Shown here piece after piece: positions 1 through 8,627 of a stretch of DNA of 64,000 nucleotides. The translations under genes and the position numbers were made by a program. The first letter of the stretch is position 1; every line of letters starts with the position of its first letter. The stretch lies in NCBI GenBank assembly GCA_965220265.1, contig CBDCPM010000004.1, positions 868,001 through 932,000 on the forward strand, in the 5' to 3' direction. Source of the stretch: Bin87 sp965220265 (lineage in GTDB: Bacteria; Chloroflexota; Dehalococcoidia; Lucifugimonadales; UBA3495). The notes beneath the pieces are model-generated. The model had not been told where the DNA came from, did no database searches, and saw nothing but the letters and a program-made list of their open reading frames with translations.

Positions 1-838
1 CGACATCGGAGTGGTTGCCGTTGCCGACCAGGGTGAGGTCCTGGCCCTCGGGTCGGAAGTAGATGCGATTACCGATGTCGGCCCCGCCGGGATGGTAGGG
101 CACGACTTCCAGCGGCCGGCGGAAGTGCAGGACTTCATGGCGGGTCGCGACGAGGGGCACCTCGATCCCGTGGGGAGCCAGGAAACGCGCCGTCCACGGG
201 CCAGTGGCCACCACGGCGGTACTGGTCTCGATGCGCTCCCCCGCAGCGGTTCTTACCGCCACGACCCGGCTGCCGTCTTCGCTGGTTTCGATGGCTTCCG
301 CAGGGGTTTGCAGCCGGATGGTCACGCCCTCCCTGCGGGCGCGGGTGGCGTAGGCATAGGCGGTCCCCGAGGCGTCGGCGTGGCCCGAATAGGGCTCGTA
401 GGCGATGCCCGCCGCGTCGGCAACCTCAAACCCGGGGGCCAGTTCGGCGGCATCGGCCGCGCTGATGATGTCGGTGATCACGCCCACCGACTGCTGCGTG
501 GCAATGTTGGCCCGGAAGGACGGCAGGTCGTCCGCTCCCGCGAACACCAGGTATCCGGTTCGGGTGTAGCCGCACTCGCCGCCGACCATGTCGTCGAAGT
601 TGCGAAAGATGTGCAGGCTCCGCCAGGCCAGCTCGGCGTTGACCGCGGTGGAGTAGTGCATGCGGACCGCGCCGCTGCTGCGTCCGGTAGACCCGCTGCC
701 CAGGGTGTCGCGCTCCAGGAGCACGATGCGGCGGAGTCCGTGGTCGCCGGCGGTGAGGGCCAGGTTGCAGGCGATGCTGCAACCCATGACGCCTCCTCCG
801 ATGATGACGACGTCGGCGGTTTCGGTCGCGCTGGTCAT
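1..838 (-). CDS. FAD-dependent oxidoreductase, DAO family (3' end outside window)
   Basis: The protein starts at 838 and runs off the left edge, so only about 279 N-terminal residues are visible. Near residue 10 it has a Rossmann dinucleotide-binding motif (VVIIGGGVMGCSIA), followed by an ERD segment that would bind the FAD ribose and a GSTGRSSG stretch typical of sarcosine oxidase/glycine oxidase-like DAO proteins. The family oxidises secondary or tertiary amines or D-amino acids with FAD and O2; the substrate here cannot be told. Its ATG overlaps the TGA of the upstream PaREP1-like gene by four bases, which suggests translational coupling. It is the last visible gene of a minus-strand cluster. 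Confidence 0.85.
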   Translation of the reverse strand, partial: MTSATETADVVIIGGGVMGCSIACNLALTAGDHGLRRIVLLERDTLGSGSTGRSSGAVRMHYSTAVNAELAWRSLHIFRNFDDMVGGECGYTRTGYLVFAGADDLPSFRANIATQQSVGVITDIISAADAAELAPGFEVADAAGIAYEPYSGHADASGTAYAYATRARREGVTIRLQTPAEAIETSEDGSRVVAVRTAAGERIETSTAVVATGPWTARFLAPHGIEVPLVATRHEVLHFRRPLEVVPYHPGGADIGNRIYFRPEGQDLTLVGNGNHSDV

Positions 839-1329
839 TGCGCAGATGCTTCCGCTGGGAAGAGTTCCTGGAGGAGGTCGATTGCAGCTATGACTTCGTG
901 CGTATCGGCGGTGACTGTAACGTCCGATAGATCATTCTCATAAAAATGCTGATGCAGGCTTCTGGCCGTAGACAGACCATGCCGCAAGGCGTCACCGGCT
1001 GCGGAGTCTAGGGACCGTACCAACAAAGCGATTTGGTCCGCCGCCCCGATGATGCTTGCGTGGTGGGTTACGCGCAACCCATGGTCGGCGGCAACGGCCT
1101 TGATGGTCTGGGCGTACGCTCCCCACGACTTTTCTGCAGCTTGCAGATAATCGCCTTCATCTAGGCTCTTTTGGACGTGCTCACGATAGTGGGCCAAATT
1201 GCCGCGATAGACCGCTGACTGGTGCGAAGCTTCGGTCGGGGACAGGTCAACGGGCTGCCGGCCCTCTCTAAGGCCGGCGCGAATCGCTTCGGCCGCTCGC
1301 TCGGTCGAGAAGTTTGACTCCTGCACCAT
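835..1329 (-). CDS. PaREP1/PaREP8-like (HEPN-fold) protein
   Basis: A 164-residue helical protein. The central AAEKSWGAYAQTIKAVA segment matches the pattern of the PaREP1/PaREP8 family, a HEPN-related fold common in archaea and scattered in bacteria. The ATG at 1329 is preceded by a weak GGAG-type site; an upstream in-frame extension is rejected because it crosses the HNH gene. The stop overlaps the start of the FAD oxidoreductase (ATGA). Function is unknown; HEPN relatives are often RNases or nucleotide-binding partners. No separate nucleotidyltransferase partner is adjacent. Confidence 0.6.
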   Translation of the reverse strand: MVQESNFSTERAAEAIRAGLREGRQPVDLSPTEASHQSAVYRGNLAHYREHVQKSLDEGDYLQAAEKSWGAYAQTIKAVAADHGLRVTHHASIIGAADQIALLVRSLDSAAGDALRHGLSTARSLHQHFYENDLSDVTVTADTHEVIAAIDLLQELFPAEASAQ

Positions 1330-1385
1330 ATCGTCGTCTCCGTGTCTTCCAGTTGGAATCATAACACGGAGCGGCAATGGCGAAG

Positions 1386-1790
1386 TTATCCCCGTTCGCG
1401 CGACCGGCGGACCTGAAAAGTAGTACCCCGTTGTTTCCGCATCCAACGCAGGAAGTCCGCGACGCTGGGGTTCGCCCTGAGCAGCGCCACGCTGTACAGC
1501 TCTTCGGCCAGCGTGGTCACCGAAAACATGGCGTGGACCTGCCGGTGACAAGTGGGACACAGCAACGCGGTCGGCCCGTGGTTCCCGCCGCGGGCGCGGG
1601 GGATCAGATGATGGACGGTGAAGCGTTCGACCGTCCTTTCGCACAGCTCGCAGCTGCTGTCGGAGCCTCCCCGGGCGCGGTGTCGTCGGATCCCGCTGCG
1701 CTCTTCGTGGGATTCGTGGGGGGCGTCGGATGCGACGGCTTGCTCTTTGCGCGCGCCGCGTGAACGGGTGCGAACGGGTCGCCTAGCCAT
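1386..1790 (-). CDS. HNH endonuclease-domain protein
   Basis: A 134-residue protein with a basic N-terminus (MARRPVRTRSRG) and a compact HNH nuclease core: CELC zinc knuckle, then HHLIPRARGG, then CPTCHRQVH. The paired CxxC motifs would bind structural zinc and the HH plus the final H form the beta-beta-alpha metal site. The start at 1790 is chosen because it overlaps the upstream stop at 1783 by eight bases; longer starts intrude further into that gene. It could be a stand-alone nuclease of a restriction or mobile system or a housekeeping HNH protein; the operon context does not decide. Confidence 0.8.
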   Translation of the reverse strand: MARRPVRTRSRGARKEQAVASDAPHESHEERSGIRRHRARGGSDSSCELCERTVERFTVHHLIPRARGGNHGPTALLCPTCHRQVHAMFSVTTLAEELYSVALLRANPSVADFLRWMRKQRGTTFQVRRSRERG

Positions 1791-2271
1791 TGCCGCCCTG
1801 GCCGGGCGTGTCCAAGAACCGCCAGCCGGGGAGATCAACCTGCCATTGGGCGTCTTCGAGCAGCATCGGGATCATCAGGCCCGACATCAGGCGGCTGTGC
1901 TGTACTACCGTCTCGTCGGTCACGCCGAAGGGCAGGAATACGAAAGCGTGTTGGTCGTCCACGTAACGGGTGGGCGCGGCGGCCAGTTCTGTAAGGTCTT
2001 CCAGCGGCCACAGGCGCAGGACGGTGGTGCGGAAGTCGTCCATCATGGACCCGCGCATGGGATGATCGTGGTCGTAGGCGGCGCGATAGGCCACCTGCAT
2101 GTCGATGTTGAGGCGGGTCGCCCAGACGCCCAAGCGCATGCCGCGGGTTTCCTTGGAAAGCATGGACCAGGCCAGGTCCATGTCCCCGTCGCGTATGGAT
2201 TCGGCGAAGAGGCCGGCGCGCTGCCCAACCTCGTCGGGTTCCTGGCTGCGGCGGTGCCCGGGCATTCGCAT
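1783..2271 (-). CDS. Conserved-looking protein of unknown function
   Basis: A 162-residue soluble protein with no signal peptide or membrane segment and no motif I recognise. The N-terminal half is charged and helical (QEPDEVGQRAGLFAESI), with a tryptophan-rich middle (DLAWSMLSKETRGMRLGVWA). The size and AESIRDGDMDLAWSML pattern faintly recall NTF2/SnoaL-like proteins, but I would not assign that. It lies 45 bases downstream of the gamma-glutamyltransferase gene and overlaps the HNH gene by eight bases, so the three are probably cotranscribed. Confidence 0.6.
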   Translation of the reverse strand: MRMPGHRRSQEPDEVGQRAGLFAESIRDGDMDLAWSMLSKETRGMRLGVWATRLNIDMQVAYRAAYDHDHPMRGSMMDDFRTTVLRLWPLEDLTELAAAPTRYVDDQHAFVFLPFGVTDETVVQHSRLMSGLMIPMLLEDAQWQVDLPGWRFLDTPGQGGNG

Positions 2272-2316
2272 GGCGGTTATCCTTGGCGTGGACGGTTCGG
2301 AGTCGAAAGTACTGGC

Positions 2317-4059
2317 TCAATACCCAACTGCGTACCCATCGTAGCGAGGGTCGGCGGCGCCGTGTAACGCGCCGGTGTCGGGGTCGATGTAGAGAGCCAT
2401 TTCGCGCCCGGTGACGCCGTCCCACGCGTCCAGCTCGTGTACCGGATGGCCCATCGCCCTGAGCTGCCGTAACTCCGCCTGGTCAAAACGGTTTTCGATC
2501 AGCAGGCGGTCTACCGCGGTATGGGGTATGGTGGATTCGGTGCCGTCGCCCACATGCTTCCAGCGGGGAGCCTCGACCGCTTCCTGGACCGTCATGCCGT
2601 AGTCGACCAGGTTGGCGATGACCTGCATGTTGCTCTGCACCTGGCAGTCGGCGCCGGGGGTGCCCAGCACGTAGGTCAAGCTTCGGTTGGACGAAGAACT
2701 GCCGTTGCCGGCTGTCGGCCGGTGGAACACCATCACAGGGTTCATGGTGTGGCGCACGCGCTTGCCCGGTTGCAGGCAGTCCACGTGGTCCGGATCCAGA
2801 TGCCAGTAGGTCATGCGGTTGTTGAGCAGGATGCCGGTATCGCCCGCCACCAGCGAGGATCCCCAGCCGCTCTGGATGCTCTGCAGCTGGCACACCGCGT
2901 TGCCGGCCCGGTCGGCGACCACGAAGCAGGTGGTGTCTTCCTGCTCTGAGCGCGGACCGCGACGCCGGGTGCCCACGCCGGCCGGTGACCTGCGCTGACC
3001 CGCGGGTTGGTGTGGCCACGGATCGCCAGCGCTCACGTTCTCCGAAGCGCGCTCCAGGTCGATGGCGGCAGCCCGTTCCTCGGCGTACTCGGCAGACAGC
3101 ATTCCCGCGATGGGAACGTCGATATAGTCGGGGTCCGCGACGTAGGCTTCGCGGTCGGCGAAAGCCATCTTCTTGGCCTCGACCATCAGGTGGATGGAGG
3201 CCGCAGAACCGAACCCCATGCTCGCTATGTCGTGCTGCCGGATCACGTTGAGTTCCTGCAGCAGGATGTGGCCGCTGGAATTGGGCGGCGCTTCGTACAC
3301 CGTGTAATCGCCGTAGTCAGTGGAAATAGGGTCCTGCCAGCGTGCCGAGCAGTCGTTCAGGTCGGCCATGGTGAGCAGGCCCCCCTGTTCGTCGCTGAAT
3401 CGGACGATGGCTTCGCCTATCTCACCCCGGTAGAAGACATCCCGACCCTGCTCGGCGATGGCTGACAGTGTGCGGGCCAGGTTGCCCTGCCGAAGAATTT
3501 CGCCGGCGCGCAGCGGCTCGCCGGACCCGTCGCGCGTGAAGATCGCGCGGCTGGTCGGGAACTCGCACAGGAGCGAGTCGCCGGCGATGGCTGACGCCAG
3601 GTAGTGCGTAACGGGGAAACCATCATCGGCCAGGGCGATGGCCGGTGCGAGCACGTCCGCCAGGGGCAGGGCTCCGTATTCCGAATGCACGTCCAGCCAC
3701 GCGTTGAGCAGACACGGCACCGACACGCTCAGGATCCCCTTCATGGGGATGCCGTCGCGATACCGCTCCAGGGTTGCGCTGTAGGGCGCGGCTCCGGTCC
3801 CGTTTGATACCCGCAGGCGGTCGTCCTCAGACCGGTAGGCCATGATGAACCCGTCGCCGCCGATGCCGGACATCAGCGGTTCCACGACGTTGAGGACCGC
3901 GGCGGTGGCGATGGCGGCGTCGAACGCGTTTCCGCCCTTCTGCAGGACGGATATGCCTGCCTGGGCGGCCAGGGGATGGCCGGCGCAGACCATGCCGTTC
4001 CGTCCCATCACCACTGGGCGGTGGGCCGAGTAACGAATACCGTGGGGCGTAGCAGACAT
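2317..4059 (-). CDS. ggt: Gamma-glutamyltransferase family protein
   Basis: A 580-residue member of the Ntn-hydrolase gamma-glutamyltransferase family. N-terminal landmarks are MVCAGHPLAAQAG and GGNAFDAAIA; the autocatalytic cleavage site with the nucleophile threonine lies in EQEDTTCFVVAD (Thr-Thr at about 376-377), followed by SGWGSSLVAGDTGILLNN. Known members transfer or hydrolyse gamma-glutamyl groups of glutathione-like compounds, and some relatives are acylases. No signal peptide is visible, so it probably acts in the cytoplasm, unlike E. coli Ggt. A strong AGGAGCGAC site precedes the ATG. A low-complexity basic stretch just before the nucleophile (GQRRSPAGVGTRRRGPR) lengthens the loop. 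Confidence 0.93.
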   Translation of the reverse strand: MSATPHGIRYSAHRPVVMGRNGMVCAGHPLAAQAGISVLQKGGNAFDAAIATAAVLNVVEPLMSGIGGDGFIMAYRSEDDRLRVSNGTGAAPYSATLERYRDGIPMKGILSVSVPCLLNAWLDVHSEYGALPLADVLAPAIALADDGFPVTHYLASAIAGDSLLCEFPTSRAIFTRDGSGEPLRAGEILRQGNLARTLSAIAEQGRDVFYRGEIGEAIVRFSDEQGGLLTMADLNDCSARWQDPISTDYGDYTVYEAPPNSSGHILLQELNVIRQHDIASMGFGSAASIHLMVEAKKMAFADREAYVADPDYIDVPIAGMLSAEYAEERAAAIDLERASENVSAGDPWPHQPAGQRRSPAGVGTRRRGPRSEQEDTTCFVVADRAGNAVCQLQSIQSGWGSSLVAGDTGILLNNRMTYWHLDPDHVDCLQPGKRVRHTMNPVMVFHRPTAGNGSSSSNRSLTYVLGTPGADCQVQSNMQVIANLVDYGMTVQEAVEAPRWKHVGDGTESTIPHTAVDRLLIENRFDQAELRQLRAMGHPVHELDAWDGVTGREMALYIDPDTGALHGAADPRYDGYAVGY

Positions 4060-4148
4060 CAGGACGTCGCTCCTATTGATTGAGTTGCCGGCCAGTAAGC
4101 AGTGCCGCGGCTTTTGGCCTCATCGGGCCGTCCAACGCCGGACCAGCC

Positions 4149-4964
4149 CTAGGAAGCTGCTGCACCTACGGGACGGATCGAAGCCAGCATATCGATAGAC
4201 ACGCCTCCCCTGGAGAAGAACACCTCCAGCTCGGGAGAATAACTGCCGCCGGAACTCCTGAGGGTGTTGAGCAGGGTGTCGGTGCCGATGCTCAGAATGG
4301 AAGAGGGATCGTGCAGAACCGTTTCTAAATTTTTCGCGCCGCACAGGTCCAACGCGGCGAAGATCGTGTCGTGCAGGAAAGCCTCCGCAAGGTCGGTGTT
4401 TTCCAGCAGCGCCAGGTTGAAGTTGGCGTGGGCCAAGTTCGCCTGGGCCAGGGTCGCGTCCGTGAACACCGTTTTGTAAAAGGTGGAGTTCGAGAGGTTG
4501 GCGGACTGCACGTCGGCCCAGGTCAGATCGGCCTCGGAAAAATCGGAATGGCTGCAATACGTGCCGCGTAGAACAGCGTAACTGAGATCGGTGCCGCGGA
4601 GGTTTATCTGGCTCAGGTCGGCCCGCGCGAGATTGGCTCCCTGCAGCATGGCGTGAGACAGGTTGGCCTCACGCAGGGTGGCGCCATGCAGGGTGGCGCC
4701 CCGCAGGTCCGCGCTCTGCAGGTTCGCCCCGGTGAGATCGCAGAAGTGAAGGTCGGCCCCGCGCAGGTCGGTGTCGCCCAGGTCCGAGCCGCTGAAGTTG
4801 AGGTGGGTGAAATCGGCCCATGACAAATTCGCGCCGTGGAGCCGTGAGTCAGCGAAGGAGATACGGGTGAGGTCCTCGTTCGATCGCAGTTCGTTCCATA
4901 TCGACACGTCTTTGCGCAATCGGCTCAGGCATTGCTCTTTCGAGACGGCGGGCCAGAGTTTCAT
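4149..4964 (-). CDS. Pentapeptide-repeat protein
   Basis: A 271-residue protein built mainly of tandem pentapeptides of the form A(D/N)Lxx from about residue 40 to 215, for example LRGADLHFCDLTGANLQSA. Such repeats fold as a right-handed quadrilateral beta-helix. The C-terminal 55 residues (from about NLETVLHDPSS) leave the repeat and are not recognised. Some relatives protect DNA gyrase, but most have no known role, and nothing in the neighbourhood ties it to drug resistance. The gene is single, between the gamma-glutamyltransferase gene and a bidirectional terminator hairpin. Confidence 0.9.
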   Translation of the reverse strand: MKLWPAVSKEQCLSRLRKDVSIWNELRSNEDLTRISFADSRLHGANLSWADFTHLNFSGSDLGDTDLRGADLHFCDLTGANLQSADLRGATLHGATLREANLSHAMLQGANLARADLSQINLRGTDLSYAVLRGTYCSHSDFSEADLTWADVQSANLSNSTFYKTVFTDATLAQANLAHANFNLALLENTDLAEAFLHDTIFAALDLCGAKNLETVLHDPSSILSIGTDTLLNTLRSSGGSYSPELEVFFSRGGVSIDMLASIRPVGAAAS

Positions 4965-5064
4965 GACCGGACTCCTGGTTCGATGGTTACCTAATGATGG
5001 CAGCGATCGGCGTGATTAATCAACAGCCTGCGCTGCCGGTATCGGCGTTTGGCGGGCCCGTATG

Positions 5065-5100
5065 CAAAAGCCCCGGCAGCCTGTAGCGCCGGGGCTTTTG
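5065..5100. terminator. Rho-independent terminator hairpin
   Basis: A perfect 13-base inverted repeat (CAAAAGCCCCGGC / GCCGGGGCTTTTG) with a 10-base loop lies just after the Fe-S carrier gene on the minus strand. The stem ends in a T-run on either strand, so it can act in both directions. It separates the Fe-S carrier from the pentapeptide-repeat gene. Confidence 0.85.
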
Positions 5101-5156
5101 ACTTGGATTGTCGGCGGCCCCGGGCGCGGCCCGAGACTGCCGGAGGTTCTGAAGAC

Positions 5157-5540
5157 CTAGTGTCCGCCGCAGCCACATCCGCCGCCGCCGCTGCCGCAAC
5201 CACATCCGCCGCCACCGCTGCCGCAACCACATCCGCCGCTGCCGCATCCGCCGCCGGCGTACATGGGGTTATTGATCACGAAGCCGACACGGCCGCCGAA
5301 CTCCTCTACGTAATCGATGGTGGCTTCTTCCAAGAACGGCGCGCTGTCAGAGTCCAGGAGGAACTCCATGCCGTCCATGCGGAGCACGGTGTCGTCAGGC
5401 TGGTGTTCCTTCTCCATGGTCAGCATGTACTGCAGGCCTTGACCGGCTGGCATGGCAACCACCCGCAGGGCGGAACCGGCTTCGTCCTCGGCTGTAACCA
5501 CTTCCTTGAGTTTCTCGATGGCCAGAGGGGTAACGTTCAT
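5157..5540 (-). CDS. A-type Fe-S carrier (HesB/IscA/ErpA-like) with Cys-Gly tail
   Basis: A 127-residue protein; residues 1-95 follow the HesB/IscA fold (MNVTPLAIEKLKEVV start, LDSDSAPFLEEATIDYVEE and GFVINNP near the end). Known A-type carriers bind an Fe-S cluster through one central cysteine (GCSG) and a C-terminal CxC. Here the central motif reads MPAGQGLQYML, so that cysteine is missing. After NNPMYA the tail is a glycine/serine/cysteine repeat with seven cysteines in CGCGSGGGG units. The ATG at 5540 has a good AGGAGAGA site. The tail may bind metal in place of the lost ligand, or the protein may be a non-cluster paralogue. Confidence 0.85.
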   Translation of the reverse strand: MNVTPLAIEKLKEVVTAEDEAGSALRVVAMPAGQGLQYMLTMEKEHQPDDTVLRMDGMEFLLDSDSAPFLEEATIDYVEEFGGRVGFVINNPMYAGGGCGSGGCGCGSGGGGCGCGSGGGGCGCGGH

Positions 5541-5611
5541 CGTCGTCTCTCCTGAACAGTGCAAGTGTTGGGATCGCGTTGGCAGATTCCTACATTCTTT
5601 AAGGTGAGCCT

Positions 5612-5641
5612 AGCCTATCACGCGGTAACAAGGGGCGTCAA
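5612..5641 (-). promoter_or_regulatory. Sigma70-type promoter for the Fe-S carrier
   Basis: On the minus strand TTGACG (-35) and TAGGCT (-10) are separated by 18 bases, about 70 bases upstream of the ATG at 5540. Confidence 0.4.
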
Positions 5642-5664
5642 TTGTGGCCGTGCGTTGAGCAAGG

Positions 5665-7005
5665 TTATCCGGCTCCGGACCCGCAAAACGGTCGAATTGA
5701 TTCTATCCCCATGACGGAAACCTGCTGCCGGTCAACGGCCGTAACGTCCCCTTCGAGAACACGCATGGCCTGCCATCTTGTTGGGCTACTCTCGACAAGG
5801 ATCGTATGGCCCACTTGCATACCGTGGTTTTCGTCCCAAAAATCGAGGTCAAATGTTGCTAATGCGTCTCCTCCTGCTTCATTCATTTGTCGAGAAGCGT
5901 CCAGCAGGAACGGAATATCCCCCTCACAGACGAGGCGAAGGTCGCGGGGTTCGCTTCCGTCTACGGCAACGTTAACTGGTTGGGTGAGAAAGGTGGCTAG
6001 ATAACAGCGAGCGTCAATCTGTGAACTTGCGATTGCCGACACACGTACCGGGCCGTTGCGCGACGGGGTGATGTACCAAAGCCCATCGGTTCCTCGGACA
6101 ATGTCGCCCAAGTGGGTACCGGCCGGACTGGAAACAAGTCCGTTGCGGGGTTCCTTGAATGGACCCAGCCATTCGACTTTGGTGTCCTTGCCCGGGTCGC
6201 GTGGCTGCCTGGGCAAGACATTGAGTGTATACACAACGTAGCGCACCGCTGGGTCATCAGATTTGAGCAATGCATCGTATGCGTTTGATAGTAATCGGTT
6301 GATGAATTCGTGCTTGACATCGAAACCTGTGCGTACCGCATCGGTGAGAGCTTCAAGGAACGTGCGATGCTCTTTGAGCCAGTTCAGATATGATTTGACT
6401 ACGGCTTCCTGTGCCGATCCTGGAGCGTATGCAAGACTATGCGACTCGAACATCTCGTCTCTGACGGTGCGCTCTATCCGGTCACTTACCGTGGTGCGGC
6501 GATTCGAAGGCATGAAGAGTTGCCTCAGGGCGTGGAGGAGTTCTCTGTGTATAGGCAAAGAGATGCGATGCAGCACCTCTTGGTCAAGGGATTGCGTGAT
6601 CTCCCAATACCGCATTTCGTTGAATGCGTTGGTGCTCCCTACGCTGGAAAGATAGTGTTCCAGTGACTTCAGGTGCTCTAACCCTGCGGCGTTTACGTTG
6701 TACCGGTACAGTCGAACCGCTTCGTCGAAGGATTTGGAGAGAAATCCGGCAGCCTCTGGATTTAGATTGGCGAGTTCTCGGAAGAGGGGGAGAAGGTTGT
6801 GTTCATCTTTTGGATTACCGCCGGATTCGATGATTAGGGATTTGAGCCCCCTCTCAATGGATAGGTGAGCGACGGGAGCACGGTTCATCATTTGGAACGC
6901 AGTAAACTCTGGAATCATATCGGGTTTGACCGGGGCAGAATCCAAGATGCGAACCGTGTCCATCAGTGAGGATCGGATGATTTGTTTGTAAACCTTGCCC
7001 ATCAT
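5665..7005 (-). CDS. Unknown 447-residue protein
   Basis: A mostly helical soluble protein with no recognised domain. The N-terminal two thirds is charged and alpha-helical (for example SYLNWLKEHRTFLEALTDAVR); the last 150 residues look beta-rich (GTHLGDIVRGTDGLWYITP, MQVGHTILVESS). The start is uncertain: ATG codons at 7005 and 7002 follow a GAAAGAGAA site, while a longer reading to 7092 has no such site. A+T content is higher than in the neighbours, a possible sign of transfer. It stands alone between the Fe-S carrier and the plus-strand oxidative cluster. Confidence 0.65.
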   Translation of the reverse strand: MMGKVYKQIIRSSLMDTVRILDSAPVKPDMIPEFTAFQMMNRAPVAHLSIERGLKSLIIESGGNPKDEHNLLPLFRELANLNPEAAGFLSKSFDEAVRLYRYNVNAAGLEHLKSLEHYLSSVGSTNAFNEMRYWEITQSLDQEVLHRISLPIHRELLHALRQLFMPSNRRTTVSDRIERTVRDEMFESHSLAYAPGSAQEAVVKSYLNWLKEHRTFLEALTDAVRTGFDVKHEFINRLLSNAYDALLKSDDPAVRYVVYTLNVLPRQPRDPGKDTKVEWLGPFKEPRNGLVSSPAGTHLGDIVRGTDGLWYITPSRNGPVRVSAIASSQIDARCYLATFLTQPVNVAVDGSEPRDLRLVCEGDIPFLLDASRQMNEAGGDALATFDLDFWDENHGMQVGHTILVESSPTRWQAMRVLEGDVTAVDRQQVSVMGIESIRPFCGSGAG

Positions 7006-7455
7006 TTCTCTTTCGCGGCAACGCGCATCCAAGTGTTTAGCACGACCGGGTTGCCTAGTAATGTGTAAATTCGATTGTACAACTATTCTCACATGCTGCC
7101 GGCCAGGCCAAACGTTTTGGACATCACCTCGGCCCGCTCATTAGAGCCTTCGGCATCGCGCCATTGCTTCGCATTGTTGGGAATGGGTAGCATGGACGGT
7201 GAATCTCGGGCAGTTGGTTCCCGTGACGCGAATAACTAAACCGCCTCAAACGCGTAGGTAGCCGCCACGTCCCACGGTCGTGAACAGCAGTCTTGCCACA
7301 TGCGACCGCGCTCGGTTCCCGTCGGGCGGTCGCATTGGGTCGGATAGCGCGGTGTCCGTTTGCATGCGCCCCCACCCGTGCCTATACTGCGCCCATCAAC
7401 GACCAACCCCAGCGATCCGGACCTATTCCGGCGGCCCACAGCGAGGAGGCTCCTG
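7006..7455. other. Intergenic region between divergent genes
   Basis: About 450 bases separating divergently transcribed genes. It must hold both promoters. On the plus strand a TATACT element is visible; I see no gene, RNA gene or repeat in it. Confidence 0.6.
7383..7388 (+). promoter_or_regulatory. Candidate -10 box (TATACT) for the LLM oxidoreductase
   Basis: TATACT lies 68 bases upstream of the ATG at 7456. No convincing -35 is present at 16-18 bases. The same element precedes the FAD oxidase gene at 58338, and TATAAT precedes the LLM gene at 16663, all followed by GC-rich leaders. Confidence 0.35.
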
Positions 7456-8622
7456 ATGCCCAAAGACAAGGTGGAAGTTTTCTGGTTCTCCGAACAGCCC
7501 TACGGCCACGTTACCGACGACGAGGTATCGCAGTACGAGTCAGGGCGTCTGGATTTCTCCAATTCCCACTTCGATCCGGAGAAGGCGCACATTCTCTACA
7601 ACCAGTACCACGATCAATATGCCTGGGCCGACCAAAATGGGTTCGACGGCATCATGTCCAACGAGCACCACGCCTCGTACTGGTGCATGAAGCCGGCGGT
7701 CAACATCGACGCCGCCGTCATCGCCAAGGTGACGCGCAACACCAAAATCGCCATCCTGGGCAACGTCATCGCGGTCAATGACCCCATCCGCATGGCCGAG
7801 GAAATCGCCATGCTGGATTGCATCTCCGGCGGGCGGATCATCTCCGGTTTCGTCCGGGGTACTGCGGTGGAGACCCTGCAAGGGGGCATTGCTCCGCCGC
7901 AAAACCGCGATCGGTTCGAGGAAGCCCACGACCTCATCATCAAGTGCTGGACCGAACCGGGGCCCTTCCGCTATGAGGGCGAGTATTACCATTATCGGAA
8001 GGTGAACCCGTGGGTGCTGCCCATGCAGAAGCCCCATCCTCCCATCTGGTTCCCCGGATTCAGCAGCCCCGAATCGGTGGTGTGGGCGGCGCGCCACGAG
8101 CACCCCTACATGAACCTGGGGTCGCTGCTGGACCACACCCACCGTCTCCGCGACGTGTACATCGACACCGCGCGTGAGACCGGCTTCGAGCCCGGCCCCG
8201 AGCACTTCGGCTATCTGCTGCGCATCTTCTGCGCCGACACCGACGAGAAAGCCCAGGAGCTCGGCCGCGAGTTCCTCTGGACCCAGGAACACCGCAACCG
8301 CGGCCCTCGCGAACACAACGACCCGCCCGGGTACCAGTCCCGCGAGGCGGTCGACATCCAGCGGACTCTGCCGGGCGCCGGCGGGTTCGGGAGGACGATG
8401 ACCTACGAGGAGCTGCAGGAAGCCAACAACATCATCGTGGGCAGCCCCGACACGGTGCGGGAAAAGCTTTCCATGATCGTCGAACGCCTCAATCCCGGCT
8501 ACCTGCATATCTATGGCAACGAGGGCGCCATGGCCCACGAGGACGTGATGCGCTCCATCGAGCTGATCGGCCGGGAGGTCATCCCCGCGCTGCACGAGAT
8601 CCCGCTGGTGGACCACTACTAG
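7456..8622 (+). CDS. LLM class flavin-dependent oxidoreductase
   Basis: A 388-residue bacterial luciferase-like TIM-barrel protein. Typical features are the N-terminal VEVFWFSEQPYGHV, GFDGIMSNEHH, TKIAILGNVIAVNDPIRMAEEIAMLD and GGRIISGFVRG segments, and late DTVREKL. Family members use FMN or F420 to oxidise or monooxygenate diverse organic compounds; the substrate is unknown. The start at 7456 is set by a strong GAGGAGG site. It opens a plus-strand run continuing through the lipoproteins, dehydrogenase and Rieske oxygenase, so a role in degrading an organic substrate is plausible. Confidence 0.92.
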   Translation: MPKDKVEVFWFSEQPYGHVTDDEVSQYESGRLDFSNSHFDPEKAHILYNQYHDQYAWADQNGFDGIMSNEHHASYWCMKPAVNIDAAVIAKVTRNTKIAILGNVIAVNDPIRMAEEIAMLDCISGGRIISGFVRGTAVETLQGGIAPPQNRDRFEEAHDLIIKCWTEPGPFRYEGEYYHYRKVNPWVLPMQKPHPPIWFPGFSSPESVVWAARHEHPYMNLGSLLDHTHRLRDVYIDTARETGFEPGPEHFGYLLRIFCADTDEKAQELGREFLWTQEHRNRGPREHNDPPGYQSREAVDIQRTLPGAGGFGRTMTYEELQEANNIIVGSPDTVREKLSMIVERLNPGYLHIYGNEGAMAHEDVMRSIELIGREVIPALHEIPLVDHY

Positions 8623-8627
8623 GCGCA

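Noticed and set aside
5157..5260. An Ala/Thr-rich plus-strand frame across the Fe-S carrier tail
   Set aside because: Artefact of the GCC/CCA repeat encoding the cysteine-glycine tail on the other strand.
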